DNA of 64,000 nt from Hyphomicrobiales bacterium (GCA_900470805.1 UCCA01000020.1:1-64000), one strand, 5' to 3'. Positions 1 through 8,791 are shown, counted from the stretch's first letter. Program-made: numbers and translations. The notes: generated by a model not told the origin, from the sequence alone.

Positions 1-99
1 ACAAGGGCGAGGATGAGGGAGGTGAGAGCGCAGGACGGTGGGGGAGAGGTGGCAGGCGGTGAAAGTGGCGCGTTGCGAAGCGTCCCACAACGCTCCCCG

Positions 100-1740
100 T
101 CACGCGCCGGCGAATCGCGCTTCCGCCAGATCGGCCTCGCGCACCAGCTTCTTCATCAGGTCTTCAGACAGCTTGCGGTTCTTGGCGAGGCGGAAGAATT
201 CGGCGCGTTCGGCCTTGACGCCGGCGAGCCAGAGCTTGCGTTCGATCTCCTCGATGCGGTGGGCGAGCGTGGCGTCGTCGCCGGTCTTGGAGCGGCCGTC
301 GATGCGCTGGCGATAGATGTCCATCAGCCGGGCGCCAGCATCGGCGTAGAGGTTGGCGTCGGCACGGCCTTCGCCCATGTCGTGCTGCAGCGCCTCGATC
401 GCCCGGATCGCCGCTTCGGCGCCGCGGATGCGGGCCTCGTCCTCTTCGCGCTGATGCGAGGGTTCGGCGGGGATTTCGAGGTTTTTCAACAGGAAGGGCA
501 GGCCGATGCTGGCGGCGATGAGCGAGACGATGATGACGCCGGCGGCGAGGAAGATGGCGAGGTCGCGGCCGGGGAAGGGCGAGCCGTCGCCCATGGCGAG
601 CGGCAGGGTGAGAACGCCGGCAAGGGTGATGGCGCCGCGGGCGCCGGCGAGCGAGGTTGCGGCGACGAGACGCCAGCTCGGACGGGTGATCGCTATGCCG
701 TTGCGGGCGGCGCGATAGAGCGTGAAACGCAGCGAGACCCAGACCCATGCGAAGCGCAGGAGGCCGAGCGCGACGTTGATGGCGACGACATAGACGACCA
801 GCCAGAGCGGATGGTAGTGGCCGGTTTCGCGAACGATGTGTATGGCGCTGGAGGCGATCTGTGGCAGCTGCTCGCCGAGCAGCACGAAGATGACGCCACT
901 CATCGCAAACTGCACCGTGTCCCAGACGGCGGTGCGCCGTACGCGGGTGACGGCCGACGCGCGGCCGCTCTGCTCGCCGAAGCTCATGGTGATGCCGGCG
1001 GCGACGGCGGCGAGGATGCCGGAGCATTCGAGATGCTCGGCGATCAGATAGGCGGCGAACGGGATGAGCAGGCTGATCAGGATTTGCGATCCGGTCTCCT
1101 CGCCAAGCCGCCGGGTGAGGAAGCGCTGCAGCTGCATGACCAGCCATGTGACGCTGACGCCGATCGCGATGCCGCCGACCGCCACCCAGAAGAAGGTGCC
1201 GACCGCTTCGACCAGCGAAAAGGTGCCTGTCAGCGCGGCGGCGACGGCAAAGCGCATGCAGACGAGGCCGGACGCGTCGTTGAGCAGCGATTCCCCCTCA
1301 AGGATGTGCATCAGCCGGTGCGGGATCGGCACGCGCGCGGCAATCGCCGAGACCGCGATCGGATCGGTGGGGGAGAGGATGGCAGCGAGCGCGAAGGCGA
1401 CGGCGAGCGGCATCGACGGGATCAGAAGATGGATCAACAGGCCAACGCCAAGCACGGTGAAGATGACGAGGCCGAGCGCCAGCTCGAGGATGACGCCCTT
1501 GTCACGCAGCAGGCCTTCCTTGGGAATGCGCCAGCCATCGAGAAACAGCAGCGGCGGCAGGAACAGCAGGAAGAACAGGTCGGGATCGAGATTGACGCCG
1601 AGATCGGCGACGGAGGCGATGACGACGCCGAGCGCGATCTGCACGAGGGGCGGTGGCACCGGTATCGGCGAGAGCCTGGTGAGGGTTCCGCTCACGACCA
1701 CCGCAAAGAGCAGGATCAACGAAACGCTGATGCTTTCCAT
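100..1740 (-). CDS. Na+/H+ antiporter, CPA1 family
   Basis: This is a 546-residue inner-membrane cation/proton antiporter of the CPA1 (NhaP/YjcE-like) family, expected to exchange Na+ or K+ for protons. About 12 hydrophobic segments run through the first 420 residues. The family core motifs are visible, including the SPTDPIAVSAI segment and the GESLLNDASGL segment, whose Asp residues form the ion site. The remaining 120 residues are a charged, helical cytoplasmic tail rich in Glu and Arg. The ATG at 1740 was chosen because an AAGGAA ribosome site sits just upstream and the protein then opens with a membrane segment. An in-frame start at 1872 would add 44 unlike residues that run through a tandem repeat. 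The exact ion is not predictable from sequence. Confidence 0.9.
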   Translation of the reverse strand: MESISVSLILLFAVVVSGTLTRLSPIPVPPPLVQIALGVVIASVADLGVNLDPDLFFLLFLPPLLFLDGWRIPKEGLLRDKGVILELALGLVIFTVLGVGLLIHLLIPSMPLAVAFALAAILSPTDPIAVSAIAARVPIPHRLMHILEGESLLNDASGLVCMRFAVAAALTGTFSLVEAVGTFFWVAVGGIAIGVSVTWLVMQLQRFLTRRLGEETGSQILISLLIPFAAYLIAEHLECSGILAAVAAGITMSFGEQSGRASAVTRVRRTAVWDTVQFAMSGVIFVLLGEQLPQIASSAIHIVRETGHYHPLWLVVYVVAINVALGLLRFAWVWVSLRFTLYRAARNGIAITRPSWRLVAATSLAGARGAITLAGVLTLPLAMGDGSPFPGRDLAIFLAAGVIIVSLIAASIGLPFLLKNLEIPAEPSHQREEDEARIRGAEAAIRAIEALQHDMGEGRADANLYADAGARLMDIYRQRIDGRSKTGDDATLAHRIEEIERKLWLAGVKAERAEFFRLAKNRKLSEDLMKKLVREADLAEARFAGA

Positions 1741-1844
1741 AAAATGCCGATTCCTTCGCATTGCTTGCAGAAGGTCGTTTGTGCGATTTTTTGGCTGCGG
1801 TGGCAACCGCACGGCGCCCCGATTGGGGCCGCCTGCGACATTCC

Positions 1845-1936
1845 GACATAGCCCGTGGGCTACGTCCGACATAACGCGTGGGCTACGTCTGACCTAGCGC
1901 CTGCGCTGTGGTCGACATAGCGCCTGCACCGTAGCA
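1845..1936. repeat. Four tandem degenerate 23-bp repeats
   Basis: Four consecutive 23-bp units begin at 1845, 1868, 1891 and 1914. Each opens with GACATAGC or a close variant (GACATAAC, GACCTAGC). Units 1 and 2 share GTGGGCTACGTC, while units 3 and 4 have drifted. Within unit 1, TAGCCC and GGGCTA form a small dyad. The array lies upstream of the antiporter start in the 317-bp gap 1741-2057, which holds no gene that I can support. Confidence 0.75.
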
Positions 1937-2057
1937 AGTGCCTGAAAGATAATGATCCGCCGGCCCGAACAGGGGCTGCGGCTCTATCCGAACGGCCGTT
2001 GCGGCTCCCCCGGCGGAGCCTTGTCCGGTCGTCAGGTCGTCGATACGCTGGCGGCTA

Positions 2058-2573
2058 TCAGATGGACTGGATGTCGTCGCTGCCGGTGCCGGCCGCGGCG
2101 GATGCGCCGTAGGTGGTCTGGTAGGCGCGGATGGCTGTCTGCATGTCGGTCAGCACCTGTTCCAGTGGCGAGTCTTCGTCGCTGCCGGCGGTCTGCGCGA
2201 CCGTGGCGGGATCGGCGGAGAGGAATTCGCTGGTCGTTAGCTTGCCGTCGCTGTTGGAATCCATCAGCGCCAGAATGCCCTTGGGGCTGTTGCCATTGCT
2301 GCTGTCGTCGCTGTCGTCATCGCTGGTTGCCGATTGCTGCAGCTGCAGCATCAGAGCGGCGATATCGGCGGCGATCTTCTGCGTTATGCTGGCGCTGTCA
2401 TCGTCCGCAGATGCTGTCGAGGTGGTGGACTTGGTCGTCGAAGTGGAAGTCGAGGTCGAGGTGGTGTTGGCGGCGTCCAGTTCGTCGGCGGAGACGACGC
2501 CGTCGCCATTCTTGTCGAGGCTGGAAATATAAGAGGACGCGCTGCTGCTGCCCAGAGAGGATACGCTGGTCAC
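2058..2573 (-). CDS. EF-hand domain protein, calcium-binding candidate
   Basis: This is a 171-residue acidic protein with two canonical EF-hand loops: DKNGDGVVSADE at residues 20-31 and DSNSDGKLTTSE at 105-116. Between them lies a Ser/Thr-only linker (residues 37-55) and an Asp/Ser-rich stretch (about 83-95). No signal peptide is obvious. The start is GTG at 2573 because AAGGAG precedes it at good spacing. The in-frame ATG at 2627 would add 18 residues and has no comparable site. Rhizobial EF-hand proteins of this shape are common but mostly uncharacterised, so calcium binding is inferred from the loops and the cellular role is unknown. Confidence 0.8.
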   Translation of the reverse strand: MTSVSSLGSSSASSYISSLDKNGDGVVSADELDAANTTSTSTSTSTTKSTTSTASADDDSASITQKIAADIAALMLQLQQSATSDDDSDDSSNGNSPKGILALMDSNSDGKLTTSEFLSADPATVAQTAGSDEDSPLEQVLTDMQTAIRAYQTTYGASAAAGTGSDDIQSI

Positions 2574-2772
2574 TTGAATCTCCTTTGCGAGTTCATCGTG
2601 AAACCCGCCTTTCATGGGCGGTCGCAATAGGGGCTAAAATGATTTGCGCCCGGCGTCAAAACAGGAATGTTGTGATGAATTTCAACCCATTGACCGGTCC
2701 GGAAAAAGCGGATTAACATTTCGTTTACGCTATTCTTTCGTGGGACGATTCGCGGCTGAGCCTTGTCGCTCG

Positions 2773-2806
2773 CGTCATCCTCGGCTGATGGTGAGGATCC
2801 AACCAC
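2773..2806 (+). repeat. REP-like palindromic repeat, copy 1 (degenerate)
   Basis: The sequence CGTCATCCTCGG...GAGGATCC is a degenerate member of a small palindromic repeat family that recurs at 2998, 8442 and 8542. The GATCC flank and the ACCAC tail resemble the better-preserved copies. Confidence 0.6.
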
Positions 2807-2885
2807 ATCTCCTCTAATGCGACGGTGCGGATGCGCGGCGTTGCGTCAAGTGTCCACTACCGTTGCCCGAGAGGCACCGTCGGCA

Positions 2886-2913
2886 GATGCTCGGCACAAG
2901 GCCGAGCATGACG
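2886..2913. repeat. REP-like palindromic repeat, copy 2 (short)
   Basis: A short palindrome, ATGCTCGGC...GCCGAGCAT followed by GACG, lies between the other repeat copies. It resembles the core of the same family but lacks the GATC flank. Confidence 0.45.
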
Positions 2914-2997
2914 TCGAGCGTGCTGGCGCCGGTCGCAACACACTGCATGTCAAGAGCGGCAACCAACTGTTTTCGCGGTGAAAACTCCACACGAAAC

Positions 2998-3034
2998 GTC
3001 ATCCTCGGGCTCGTCCCGAGGATCTAAGCACGTC
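2998..3034 (+). repeat. REP-like palindromic repeat, copy 3
   Basis: CGTCATCCTCGGG and CCCGAGGATC flank a CTCGT loop, giving a strong stem-loop, followed by TAAGCACGT. The unit is nearly identical to the copies at 8442 (inverted) and 8542. It lies between convergent or same-strand gene ends, as intergenic rhizobial palindromic repeats usually do. Confidence 0.7.
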
Positions 3035-3167
3035 GCCTGGAATGTCACGGTGCACCTGTGGTTCGGGGCTGCACGTGAACACGCGCAGCCGGCTTTCCTT
3101 GTCCATTCCTGTCGCCTGAGCATCTGCCGACGAGAGCGCTCGCCGTCCGGGGTCACGCCCGGGCCCC

Positions 3168-4004
3168 TCAATCGCCGTGGGTTTCGTGGAAGTCGGCCTG
3201 GCCGCGCTTCCAGTAGCCGGCAGCCTTGATCCAGGCCTTGGGGTGCTGGCGCTCATCGACCATGACGACGCGCAGGCGCTTGGCGAGCAGCGTTTCGCAG
3301 GCGATCCAGACATAGCCGTCGCCTTCAGGCAGAGCGAGATCGCGCAGCAGCAGTTCGAGGCTGTCGGTGGTGCCGGCAGGCGCTGCGCCGCGGTGCAGCC
3401 AGACGGTCGAGACATCGGCCTTGCTGTCGAAGCGCTGCTCCTCTTCCGGGCCGGCGACCTCGGCAACGACGATTGCCTTGGCGGTTTCCGGCAGTTCCTC
3501 GAGGCGGCGGCCGATGGCCGGCAGCGCGGTTTCGTCGCCGACCATCAGGTACCAGTCGAAATCTGTGGCGACGACGAAGGAGCCGCGCGGGCCGCCGAGA
3601 CCGAGCTTGTCGCCGGGCCTGGCGCTGACCGCCCATTCGGTGGCCGGGCCTGCCTCGTGCAGCGCGAAGTCGATATCGAGCTCGCCGCTGACCGGATCAT
3701 AGCGGCGGGGGGTGTAGTCTCGTAGCGACGGGCGGTTTTCCGGATCGATCAGCAGCTTGCCCTCGGGCCCCATCTCCGGGAACGTCGGCTCCTGGCCGGG
3801 GCGGGGGACGAGGACCTTGACGTGATCGTCGTGGCCGAGACTGACGAAGCCTTCGAGATCGGCGCCTTCGAGGGTGACGCGCAGCATCTGCGGGGTCACG
3901 TGCGCGACACGGCGCACGGTCAGCACGCGGCGCTTCAGTTCATGGCGGACGCGTTCGATCAGGTGGCGCTTTTCAGAGGTATCGGGGGCGGTGTTTGCCG
4001 TCAT
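3168..4004 (-). CDS. Siderophore-interacting FAD-binding protein (SIP family)
   Basis: This 278-residue cytoplasmic flavoprotein belongs to the SIP/ViuB family, whose members reduce ferric siderophores to release iron. The N-terminal FAD-binding barrel carries the family motif RDYTPRRYD (residues 95-103). The NAD(P)H-binding half follows with YLMVGDETALPAIGR and a C-terminal YVWIACE segment. The length is typical of the family. It stands alone here with no siderophore transporter next to it. No iron-box operator could be identified in the upstream 280 bases, so regulation is not shown. A ferredoxin-reductase-like function other than siderophore reduction cannot be excluded. Confidence 0.9.
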   Translation of the reverse strand: MTANTAPDTSEKRHLIERVRHELKRRVLTVRRVAHVTPQMLRVTLEGADLEGFVSLGHDDHVKVLVPRPGQEPTFPEMGPEGKLLIDPENRPSLRDYTPRRYDPVSGELDIDFALHEAGPATEWAVSARPGDKLGLGGPRGSFVVATDFDWYLMVGDETALPAIGRRLEELPETAKAIVVAEVAGPEEEQRFDSKADVSTVWLHRGAAPAGTTDSLELLLRDLALPEGDGYVWIACETLLAKRLRVVMVDERQHPKAWIKAAGYWKRGQADFHETHGD

Positions 4005-4284
4005 GGTGGTTCCTTGAATGGAACCGAAATGCGTGAGACGCAGGCATGCCGCGCCGCTCGCACCCCGGTTCGGGTTCGATCAGCGCGTTGGTTGACGTTA
4101 ACGCTTACGTGCGGCGCATCATAGGGCGCGCAGCAGATGTGATTTGTACCTAGCGGTGTGGCGCGGAACTGGCAAGGCTAAAACATGATTTTCAAATGAA
4201 GGTTTTGTAATCTTTTGCCGGTCTTGCCGTTTTCGGGGAAGTCTGCCTTGATTCATCTCCCGCCATCAGCCGGAAGCCATAGCC

Positions 4285-4632
4285 ATGACCAAGCCGGGTC
4301 CAGACGAAAAGATCGACGCCACCTTCCGCAACGGCTCGCTGACGGCCGCCGGCATCATCCTCGGTTTCTCCCTCAATTTCATCAGCCACTGGGTCTCCAA
4401 TCCCAACGACTGGAGCCGGATCGACATCCTGCCAATGCTGTTGCTGACAATCGGGATCGGCATTCAGGTCAAGGTCTTCGCCGACCTTCTGGCACGGGAT
4501 TCGCTCAACGCCGCCAAGTACGACCGCTCGCGGCGGCTGTTCCTGATCGGGTTGGGCATCGTGGCGGCAGGGATCGGGCTGGCGCTGGTGAATGATATAT
4601 TGGGGTTGGGGAAGATGCCGATTTTGGGGTGA
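4285..4632 (+). CDS. Small membrane protein, function unknown
   Basis: This 115-residue protein has three hydrophobic segments (about residues 19-36, 50-66 and 85-103) separated by short charged loops, consistent with a small inner-membrane protein. A GGAAG element precedes the ATG. I do not recognise a named family with confidence. Similar small proteins with the phrase LTAAGIILGFSLNF occur widely and are annotated only as membrane proteins. It faces away from the SIP gene and is not in a visible operon. Confidence 0.6.
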   Translation: MTKPGPDEKIDATFRNGSLTAAGIILGFSLNFISHWVSNPNDWSRIDILPMLLLTIGIGIQVKVFADLLARDSLNAAKYDRSRRLFLIGLGIVAAGIGLALVNDILGLGKMPILG

Positions 4633-4692
4633 GGGATGGCCGCACAGGGCCAATCATTTTCCAAGGCACAGACCCGGTTCGGGACAGCAAGC

Positions 4693-4712
4693 GAGCGGGC
4701 ATACGCCCGCTC
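4693..4712. other. Hairpin without T-run
   Basis: GAGCGGGC and GCCCGCTC form an 8-bp stem with an ATAC loop between the small membrane protein and the small secreted peptide gene. No T-run follows on either strand, so a Rho-independent terminator is not supported. It may still protect transcript ends. Confidence 0.4.
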
Positions 4713-4730
4713 ACCGCATTAATCATCGCA

Positions 4731-4832
4731 TCATGTCCCGATGATCTTGTTGCAGGCCAGCGCGATTGCAGGGTTGCCCGCAACGGCCAGTACCAGGGAC
4801 ATGGCGATCAGGGATAGTGAGTAGCGTTTCAT
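4731..4832 (-). CDS. Small secreted or membrane peptide, 33 residues
   Basis: This short reading frame begins MKRYSLSLIAMSLVLAVAG, a textbook n-region plus hydrophobic core, and ends a few residues after ALAC. A strong AGGAGG site lies 6 bases before the ATG at 4832, which is the main support that it is real. The product could be a tiny exported peptide, a single-pass membrane peptide or an entericidin-like lipoprotein. The ALAC site is a poor lipobox, so lipidation is uncertain. No function is assigned. Confidence 0.5.
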   Translation of the reverse strand: MKRYSLSLIAMSLVLAVAGNPAIALACNKIIGT

Positions 4833-4949
4833 CGGCATCCTCCTATTCGAGCCCGCGACAGTCTCGTGCGGGAGGGCGCAGTATGCGGGAGGCGGGCGCG
4901 TATTCGAAGTCACGAATGGGTGACATGGCCGTGCCGTTGCCTGTTTGCG

Positions 4950-7472
4950 CTACGACACAGCCTCCACGAACCCGTCCAGCACCCGTTTCTCGCCCGCGCG
5001 GTCGAAGTCAATCGTCAGCTTGTTGCCTTCGATGCCCTTGATGTTGCCGTTGCCGAACTTCATGTGGAAGACGCGGTCGCCGAGCTTGAATTTCGAGGGT
5101 TGGGTGGCGGTGGATTTGGCCACCAGTTCGCCGTCGATGGTGCGGCCCTTGGGGCCGGCCTCGCCGTAGCCGATGCGCTCGACCGAGTGGCCGGAGCGCG
5201 AGCCCCAGTTGTCGCGGGTGGCGTCGTTGCGGTTTTGCTGGGCGCGTTTCCAGCCGGGGGTGGAGTAGCTGTTGGCGAAAGGTTCGGCCTTGTCGAAACG
5301 CGACTGGCCGTAGCCGCCGCGGCCATAGCCGCCGTAGCTCTGCTCGACTTCGGCGACGGCGACATGGGCTTCGGGCAGTTCCTCCAGGAAGCGCGAGGGG
5401 ATGGTCGATTGCCAGAGGCCGTGGATGCGGCGGTTGGAGACGAACCAGATGTGGCAGCGGCGCTTGGCGCGGGTGATGCCGACATAGGCGAGGCGGCGCT
5501 CTTCCTCGAGGCCGGCGCGGCCGGTCTCGTCGAGCGAGCGCTGGTGCGGAAACAGGCCTTCTTCCCAGCCGGGCAGGAAGACGGTCTCGAATTCCAGGCC
5601 CTTGGCCGAGTGCAGCGTCATGATCGAGACGGCGTCGAGATTGGCGTCCTGCTCGACATCCATGACCAGCGAGACGTGCTCGAGGAAGCCGCGCATGGAT
5701 TCGAAGCTCTCCATCGAGCGGACGAGTTCTTTCAGGTTGTCGAGGCGCGTCGGGGCGTCGGCCGACTTGTCGTTCTTCCACATGTCGGTGTAGCCCGACT
5801 CTTCGAGGATCTGCTCGGCAAGCTCGGTATGTGACGTGTTTTCAAGCCTTTCCTGCCATCTGCGGAAAGATTGAATCACGTCGAACAGCGCCTTGCGCGC
5901 CTTCGGCTTCAGCTCGTCGGTCTCGATCATGTCGGCGGCCGCTGCCAGCATCGGGATGTCGCGGGCGCGGGCGTAATCGTGGAGCGCGCGGACCGTGGTG
6001 TCGCCGAGGCCGCGCTTGGGGGTATTGACGATGCGCTCGAAGGCGAGGTCGTCGGAGGGCTGGGCGACGAGGCGGAAATAGGCCATCGCATCGCGGATCT
6101 CGAGGCGCTCGTAGAAGCGCGGGCCGCCGATGACGCGGTAGTTGAGGCCGAGGGTGACGAAGCGGTCTTCGAACTCGCGCATCTGGAAGGAAGCGCGCAC
6201 GAGGATGGCGATATCGTTCAGCTTGTGCTGATCCCGCTGCAGCTGCTCGATCTCCTCGCCGATGGCGCGGGCCTCCTCTTCGGAGTCCCAGGAGGCGTGG
6301 ACCTGCACGCGGGCGTCATCCGGATCGCTGCGGTCGGTGAACAGCGTTTTGCCAAGCCGGCCCTCATTGTGGGCGATCAGGTGGGCGGCGGCGCCGAGAA
6401 TGTGTTCGGTGGAGCGGTAGTTGCGCTCGAGCTTGATCACCTTGGCGCCGGGAAAATCCTTCTCGAAGCGCAGGATGTTGTCGACCTCGGCGCCGCGCCA
6501 GCCATAGATCGACTGGTCGTCGTCGCCGACGCAGCAGACGTTCTGCAGCTCGCCCTTGGGACGCTGGGCCAGCAACCGCAGCCACATGTACTGGGCAGTG
6601 TTGGTGTCCTGATACTCGTCGACAAGGATATAGCGGAAGCGGCCGTGATAGTCCTTGAGCAGATCAGGATTGCGGCGGAAGAGGGCGATGGGGTGCATCA
6701 GGAGGTCGCCGAAATCGCAGGCGTTCAGCGTCGAGAGGCGGTTCTGGTAGGCGGCGTAGAGCTCGCGGCCCTTGCCGTTGGCGAAGGCGCGGGCGTCGCC
6801 CTCGGCGATGTCGGCGGGGCCGAGGCCCTTGTTCTTCCAGGTGTCGATCATCCCGGCGAACTGCTTGGCCGGCCAGCGCTTGTCGTCCAGACCCTCGGCC
6901 TGGATCAGCTGCTTGACGAGGCGGACGACGTCGTCGGTGTCGAGGATGGTGAAATCGGAGCGCAGGCCGACGAGTTCGGCGTGGCGGCGTAGAAGCTTGA
7001 CGCCGATCGAGTGGAAGGTGCCGAGCCAGGGCATGCCCTCGACGGCGCCGCCGACCAGAAGCGCGATACGCTCCTTCATCTCGCGGGCGGCCTTGTTTGT
7101 GAAGGTCACGGCGAGGATCTGCGAGGGGAAGGCGCGGTTGGTGTTCAAGATGTGGGCGATGCGGGTGGTCAGCACCCGCGTCTTGCCGGTGCCGGCGCCG
7201 GCGAGCACCAGCACGGGGCCTTCCAGCGATTCCACCGCTTCGGTCTGCTCGGGGTTGAGGCCGGAGAGATAATCCGGCCGCTGGCCGCCGCCACGAGCCG
7301 CCATGGCGCGGGCGGCGATGCCTCCCAAGACAGGGCCGCCGTGTCCCGGTGCTGCCGGTGCGCGGTTTGCCGATCCTTGGACCGAACCCTGGCCTGCAGG
7401 GGCCGGCTGCTTGCGCGGCGCTTCACCCGGCTCTTCGTCGAAGAAGGGCATATCGTCGAAACTGTTGCTCAT
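4950..7472 (-). CDS. uvrD: ATP-dependent DNA helicase UvrD/PcrA
   Basis: This is an 840-residue superfamily 1A 3'-5' helicase that acts in nucleotide excision and mismatch repair and displaces stalled RNA polymerase. Walker A is AGAGTGKT at residues 91-98. The DEYQDTN Walker B motif, the GDDDQSIYGWRGA segment, the TLHSAKGLE segment and the VGITRAKRR segment follow in canonical order. A low-complexity Gly/Ala/Pro leader of about 60 residues precedes the helicase core. The last 45 residues form the PcrA/UvrD C-terminal Tudor-like domain (GDRVFHMKFGNG and onward). The size is slightly above E. coli UvrD because of the leader. Confidence 0.97.
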   Translation of the reverse strand: MSNSFDDMPFFDEEPGEAPRKQPAPAGQGSVQGSANRAPAAPGHGGPVLGGIAARAMAARGGGQRPDYLSGLNPEQTEAVESLEGPVLVLAGAGTGKTRVLTTRIAHILNTNRAFPSQILAVTFTNKAAREMKERIALLVGGAVEGMPWLGTFHSIGVKLLRRHAELVGLRSDFTILDTDDVVRLVKQLIQAEGLDDKRWPAKQFAGMIDTWKNKGLGPADIAEGDARAFANGKGRELYAAYQNRLSTLNACDFGDLLMHPIALFRRNPDLLKDYHGRFRYILVDEYQDTNTAQYMWLRLLAQRPKGELQNVCCVGDDDQSIYGWRGAEVDNILRFEKDFPGAKVIKLERNYRSTEHILGAAAHLIAHNEGRLGKTLFTDRSDPDDARVQVHASWDSEEEARAIGEEIEQLQRDQHKLNDIAILVRASFQMREFEDRFVTLGLNYRVIGGPRFYERLEIRDAMAYFRLVAQPSDDLAFERIVNTPKRGLGDTTVRALHDYARARDIPMLAAAADMIETDELKPKARKALFDVIQSFRRWQERLENTSHTELAEQILEESGYTDMWKNDKSADAPTRLDNLKELVRSMESFESMRGFLEHVSLVMDVEQDANLDAVSIMTLHSAKGLEFETVFLPGWEEGLFPHQRSLDETGRAGLEEERRLAYVGITRAKRRCHIWFVSNRRIHGLWQSTIPSRFLEELPEAHVAVAEVEQSYGGYGRGGYGQSRFDKAEPFANSYSTPGWKRAQQNRNDATRDNWGSRSGHSVERIGYGEAGPKGRTIDGELVAKSTATQPSKFKLGDRVFHMKFGNGNIKGIEGNKLTIDFDRAGEKRVLDGFVEAVS

Positions 7473-7583
7473 GGCGCGTAATGTAGTGATTCGGTTTGGA
7501 AAGACCAGAAAAGATGTTCTGCTTTCATTCCCGGCGTGCGGCTATCCTCAGATAGCTTGACCTTAGATCAGCTTGTACCAAGG

Positions 7584-8267
7584 TCAGGCCTTTGGCGCTT
7601 CGGGGGCGTCGAAGGCCAGATAGAGCGAGCAGAGTGCAAAGAGCGGCGGCAGCGCGAAGCACCAGACGCCGGCAACGGTCACAAGCAGGGCGCCGAAGCC
7701 GCAGCCGACCGCGAAGGCACCCACCGCGATTGCCATGCGGCCGAGGCGCGGGCGCACCGTCGCTGCCGTTTCCGGCGCGATACCGTGGGCGAGATCGCCG
7801 AGGTCGAGCATGATCTGCGTCGTCGTGCCGGTCATCAGCGTGCTCGGCGGCGCGGACGGCAGGTGCAGCTTGTGGGCGGCGTTCTGGATCGCCATGGCAA
7901 TGACCAGCAGCATGCCGGTCACGATCAGCGGCAGGCCGTCGGGATCGGCGAACGGGGCGAGCGAAATGGCCGCGATGCCGCCAGCCGCGAAGAACAGGAA
8001 TTTGAGGCCGAGCAGGATTTTCAGGCCATTCTTGTCGGTGAGGCCGAAGATCGTGTGGCAATAGCGCAGCAGGAAGATCGTCAGACAGAACACCGGAAGC
8101 GCCAGAAGCTTGGCGATGATGCCCGATGTGCCATGGGCGAGCGCCGCGCCGAGGGTGACGAAATTGCCGGTGACATGGGCGGTGAACAGGCCGCCGAGGG
8201 CAAGGAAGCCGGCGGTATCGACATAGCCGGCGGTGAAGCTGAGGAGGACGGGCAGGGATGGACGCAT
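7584..8267 (-). CDS. DUF1275 (YoaK-like) membrane protein
   Basis: This 227-residue protein has six predicted membrane segments and belongs to the DUF1275/YoaK family. The family signature GYVDTAGFLALGGLFTAHVTGN appears in pieces near the N-terminus (GYVDT, FTAHVTGN), as does the TLMTGTTTQ segment in the middle. The family has no established biochemical role. The start at 8267 fits the usual family N-terminus (MRPSLPVLLSFTAGYVD). The reading frame stays open a further 76 residues upstream into repeat DNA, and I regard that extension as spurious. Confidence 0.85.
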   Translation of the reverse strand: MRPSLPVLLSFTAGYVDTAGFLALGGLFTAHVTGNFVTLGAALAHGTSGIIAKLLALPVFCLTIFLLRYCHTIFGLTDKNGLKILLGLKFLFFAAGGIAAISLAPFADPDGLPLIVTGMLLVIAMAIQNAAHKLHLPSAPPSTLMTGTTTQIMLDLGDLAHGIAPETAATVRPRLGRMAIAVGAFAVGCGFGALLVTVAGVWCFALPPLFALCSLYLAFDAPEAPKA

Positions 8268-8441
8268 TGGGGAGCTTTCCGTGTGACAGGATGTGGTGGC
8301 TGCGGAGTCTATACCGTGGTGCGAGAATTTTTCCTGTCGAATTGTGCGGTGGCGATGAGGGTTGCGAAATTGGTGACGGCTTTCAGGTGTTCTCGGTGGT
8401 GGTCTTGAAATCCATTCATGTCGAGCGGATGCAACGTGCCT

Positions 8442-8470
8442 AGATCCTCGGGACAAGCCCGAGGACGACG
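8442..8470 (-). repeat. REP-like palindromic repeat, copy 4 (inverted)
   Basis: AGATCCTCGGG, ACAAG and CCCGAGGACGACG form the reverse complement of the copy at 2998 with few changes. The opposite orientation to copy 5, about 70 bases away, is typical of clustered palindromic units. Confidence 0.7.
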
Positions 8471-8541
8471 CGGAGAGGGTGGTTTGCTCCGTCAACCTGC
8501 TGATATGAAATACTGAAGCAGCGGGCCCTACATCCCCTCGA

Positions 8542-8583
8542 CGTCATCCTCGGCCATCGTGCCGAGGATCCAAGCAGGTTGCC
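8542..8583 (+). repeat. REP-like palindromic repeat, copy 5
   Basis: CGTCATCCTCGG and CCGAGGATCC flank a CATCGTG loop, followed by AAGCAGGTTGCC. The unit closely matches the copy at 2998, including the AAGCA tail. Confidence 0.7.
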
Positions 8584-8769
8584 AAGAGCGCAACGTCGCG
8601 GCTCCTTCGGTCGGTCGATGAACGGAAAATGCCGGGCTCAACCCGATCAGCATCGACAGGGAGGATGGAAACGAAAGCAGTATCCACCGGCACATGTGAC
8701 AATTGGACTGAAGGGCGGGCGATACGCGCTGGGCGGACAGCGAACAACCTCAAGTTTGCTCACCAACTC

Positions 8770-8791
8770 TTGACATTACAATCCTGTAATG
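8770..8791 (+). promoter_or_regulatory. Promoter/operator candidate for the RND efflux pair
   Basis: A TTGACA hexamer at 8770-8775 overlaps a perfect inverted repeat, CATTACA-ATCC-TGTAATG (8774-8791), about 125 bases before the efflux adaptor start. The overlap is what a repressor or MerR-type site would look like. No regulator gene is adjacent, and the -10 element is not clear. Confidence 0.4.

Larger units (their letters stand above)
2574..3167. other. Gene-free region with palindromic repeats
   Basis: No convincing coding region is seen in these 594 bases. The stretch holds three related palindromic repeats (2773, 2886 and 2998), listed separately. The short reading frames here have no ribosome site and no recognisable protein. 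Confidence 0.6.

Noticed and set aside
13..1851. A 612-residue frame on the plus strand opposite the antiporter gene
   Set aside because: It is a GC-driven antisense shadow with Arg/Asp/Gly-rich, low-complexity sequence. The minus strand encodes a clean membrane transporter.
1741..1872. An N-terminal extension of the antiporter through the 23-bp repeats
   Set aside because: It is unlike the family start, and the ATG at 1740 has a ribosome site and opens a membrane segment.
1845..1936. A possible CRISPR array
   Set aside because: The units are directly abutting 23-mers with no unique spacers and no cas genes nearby.
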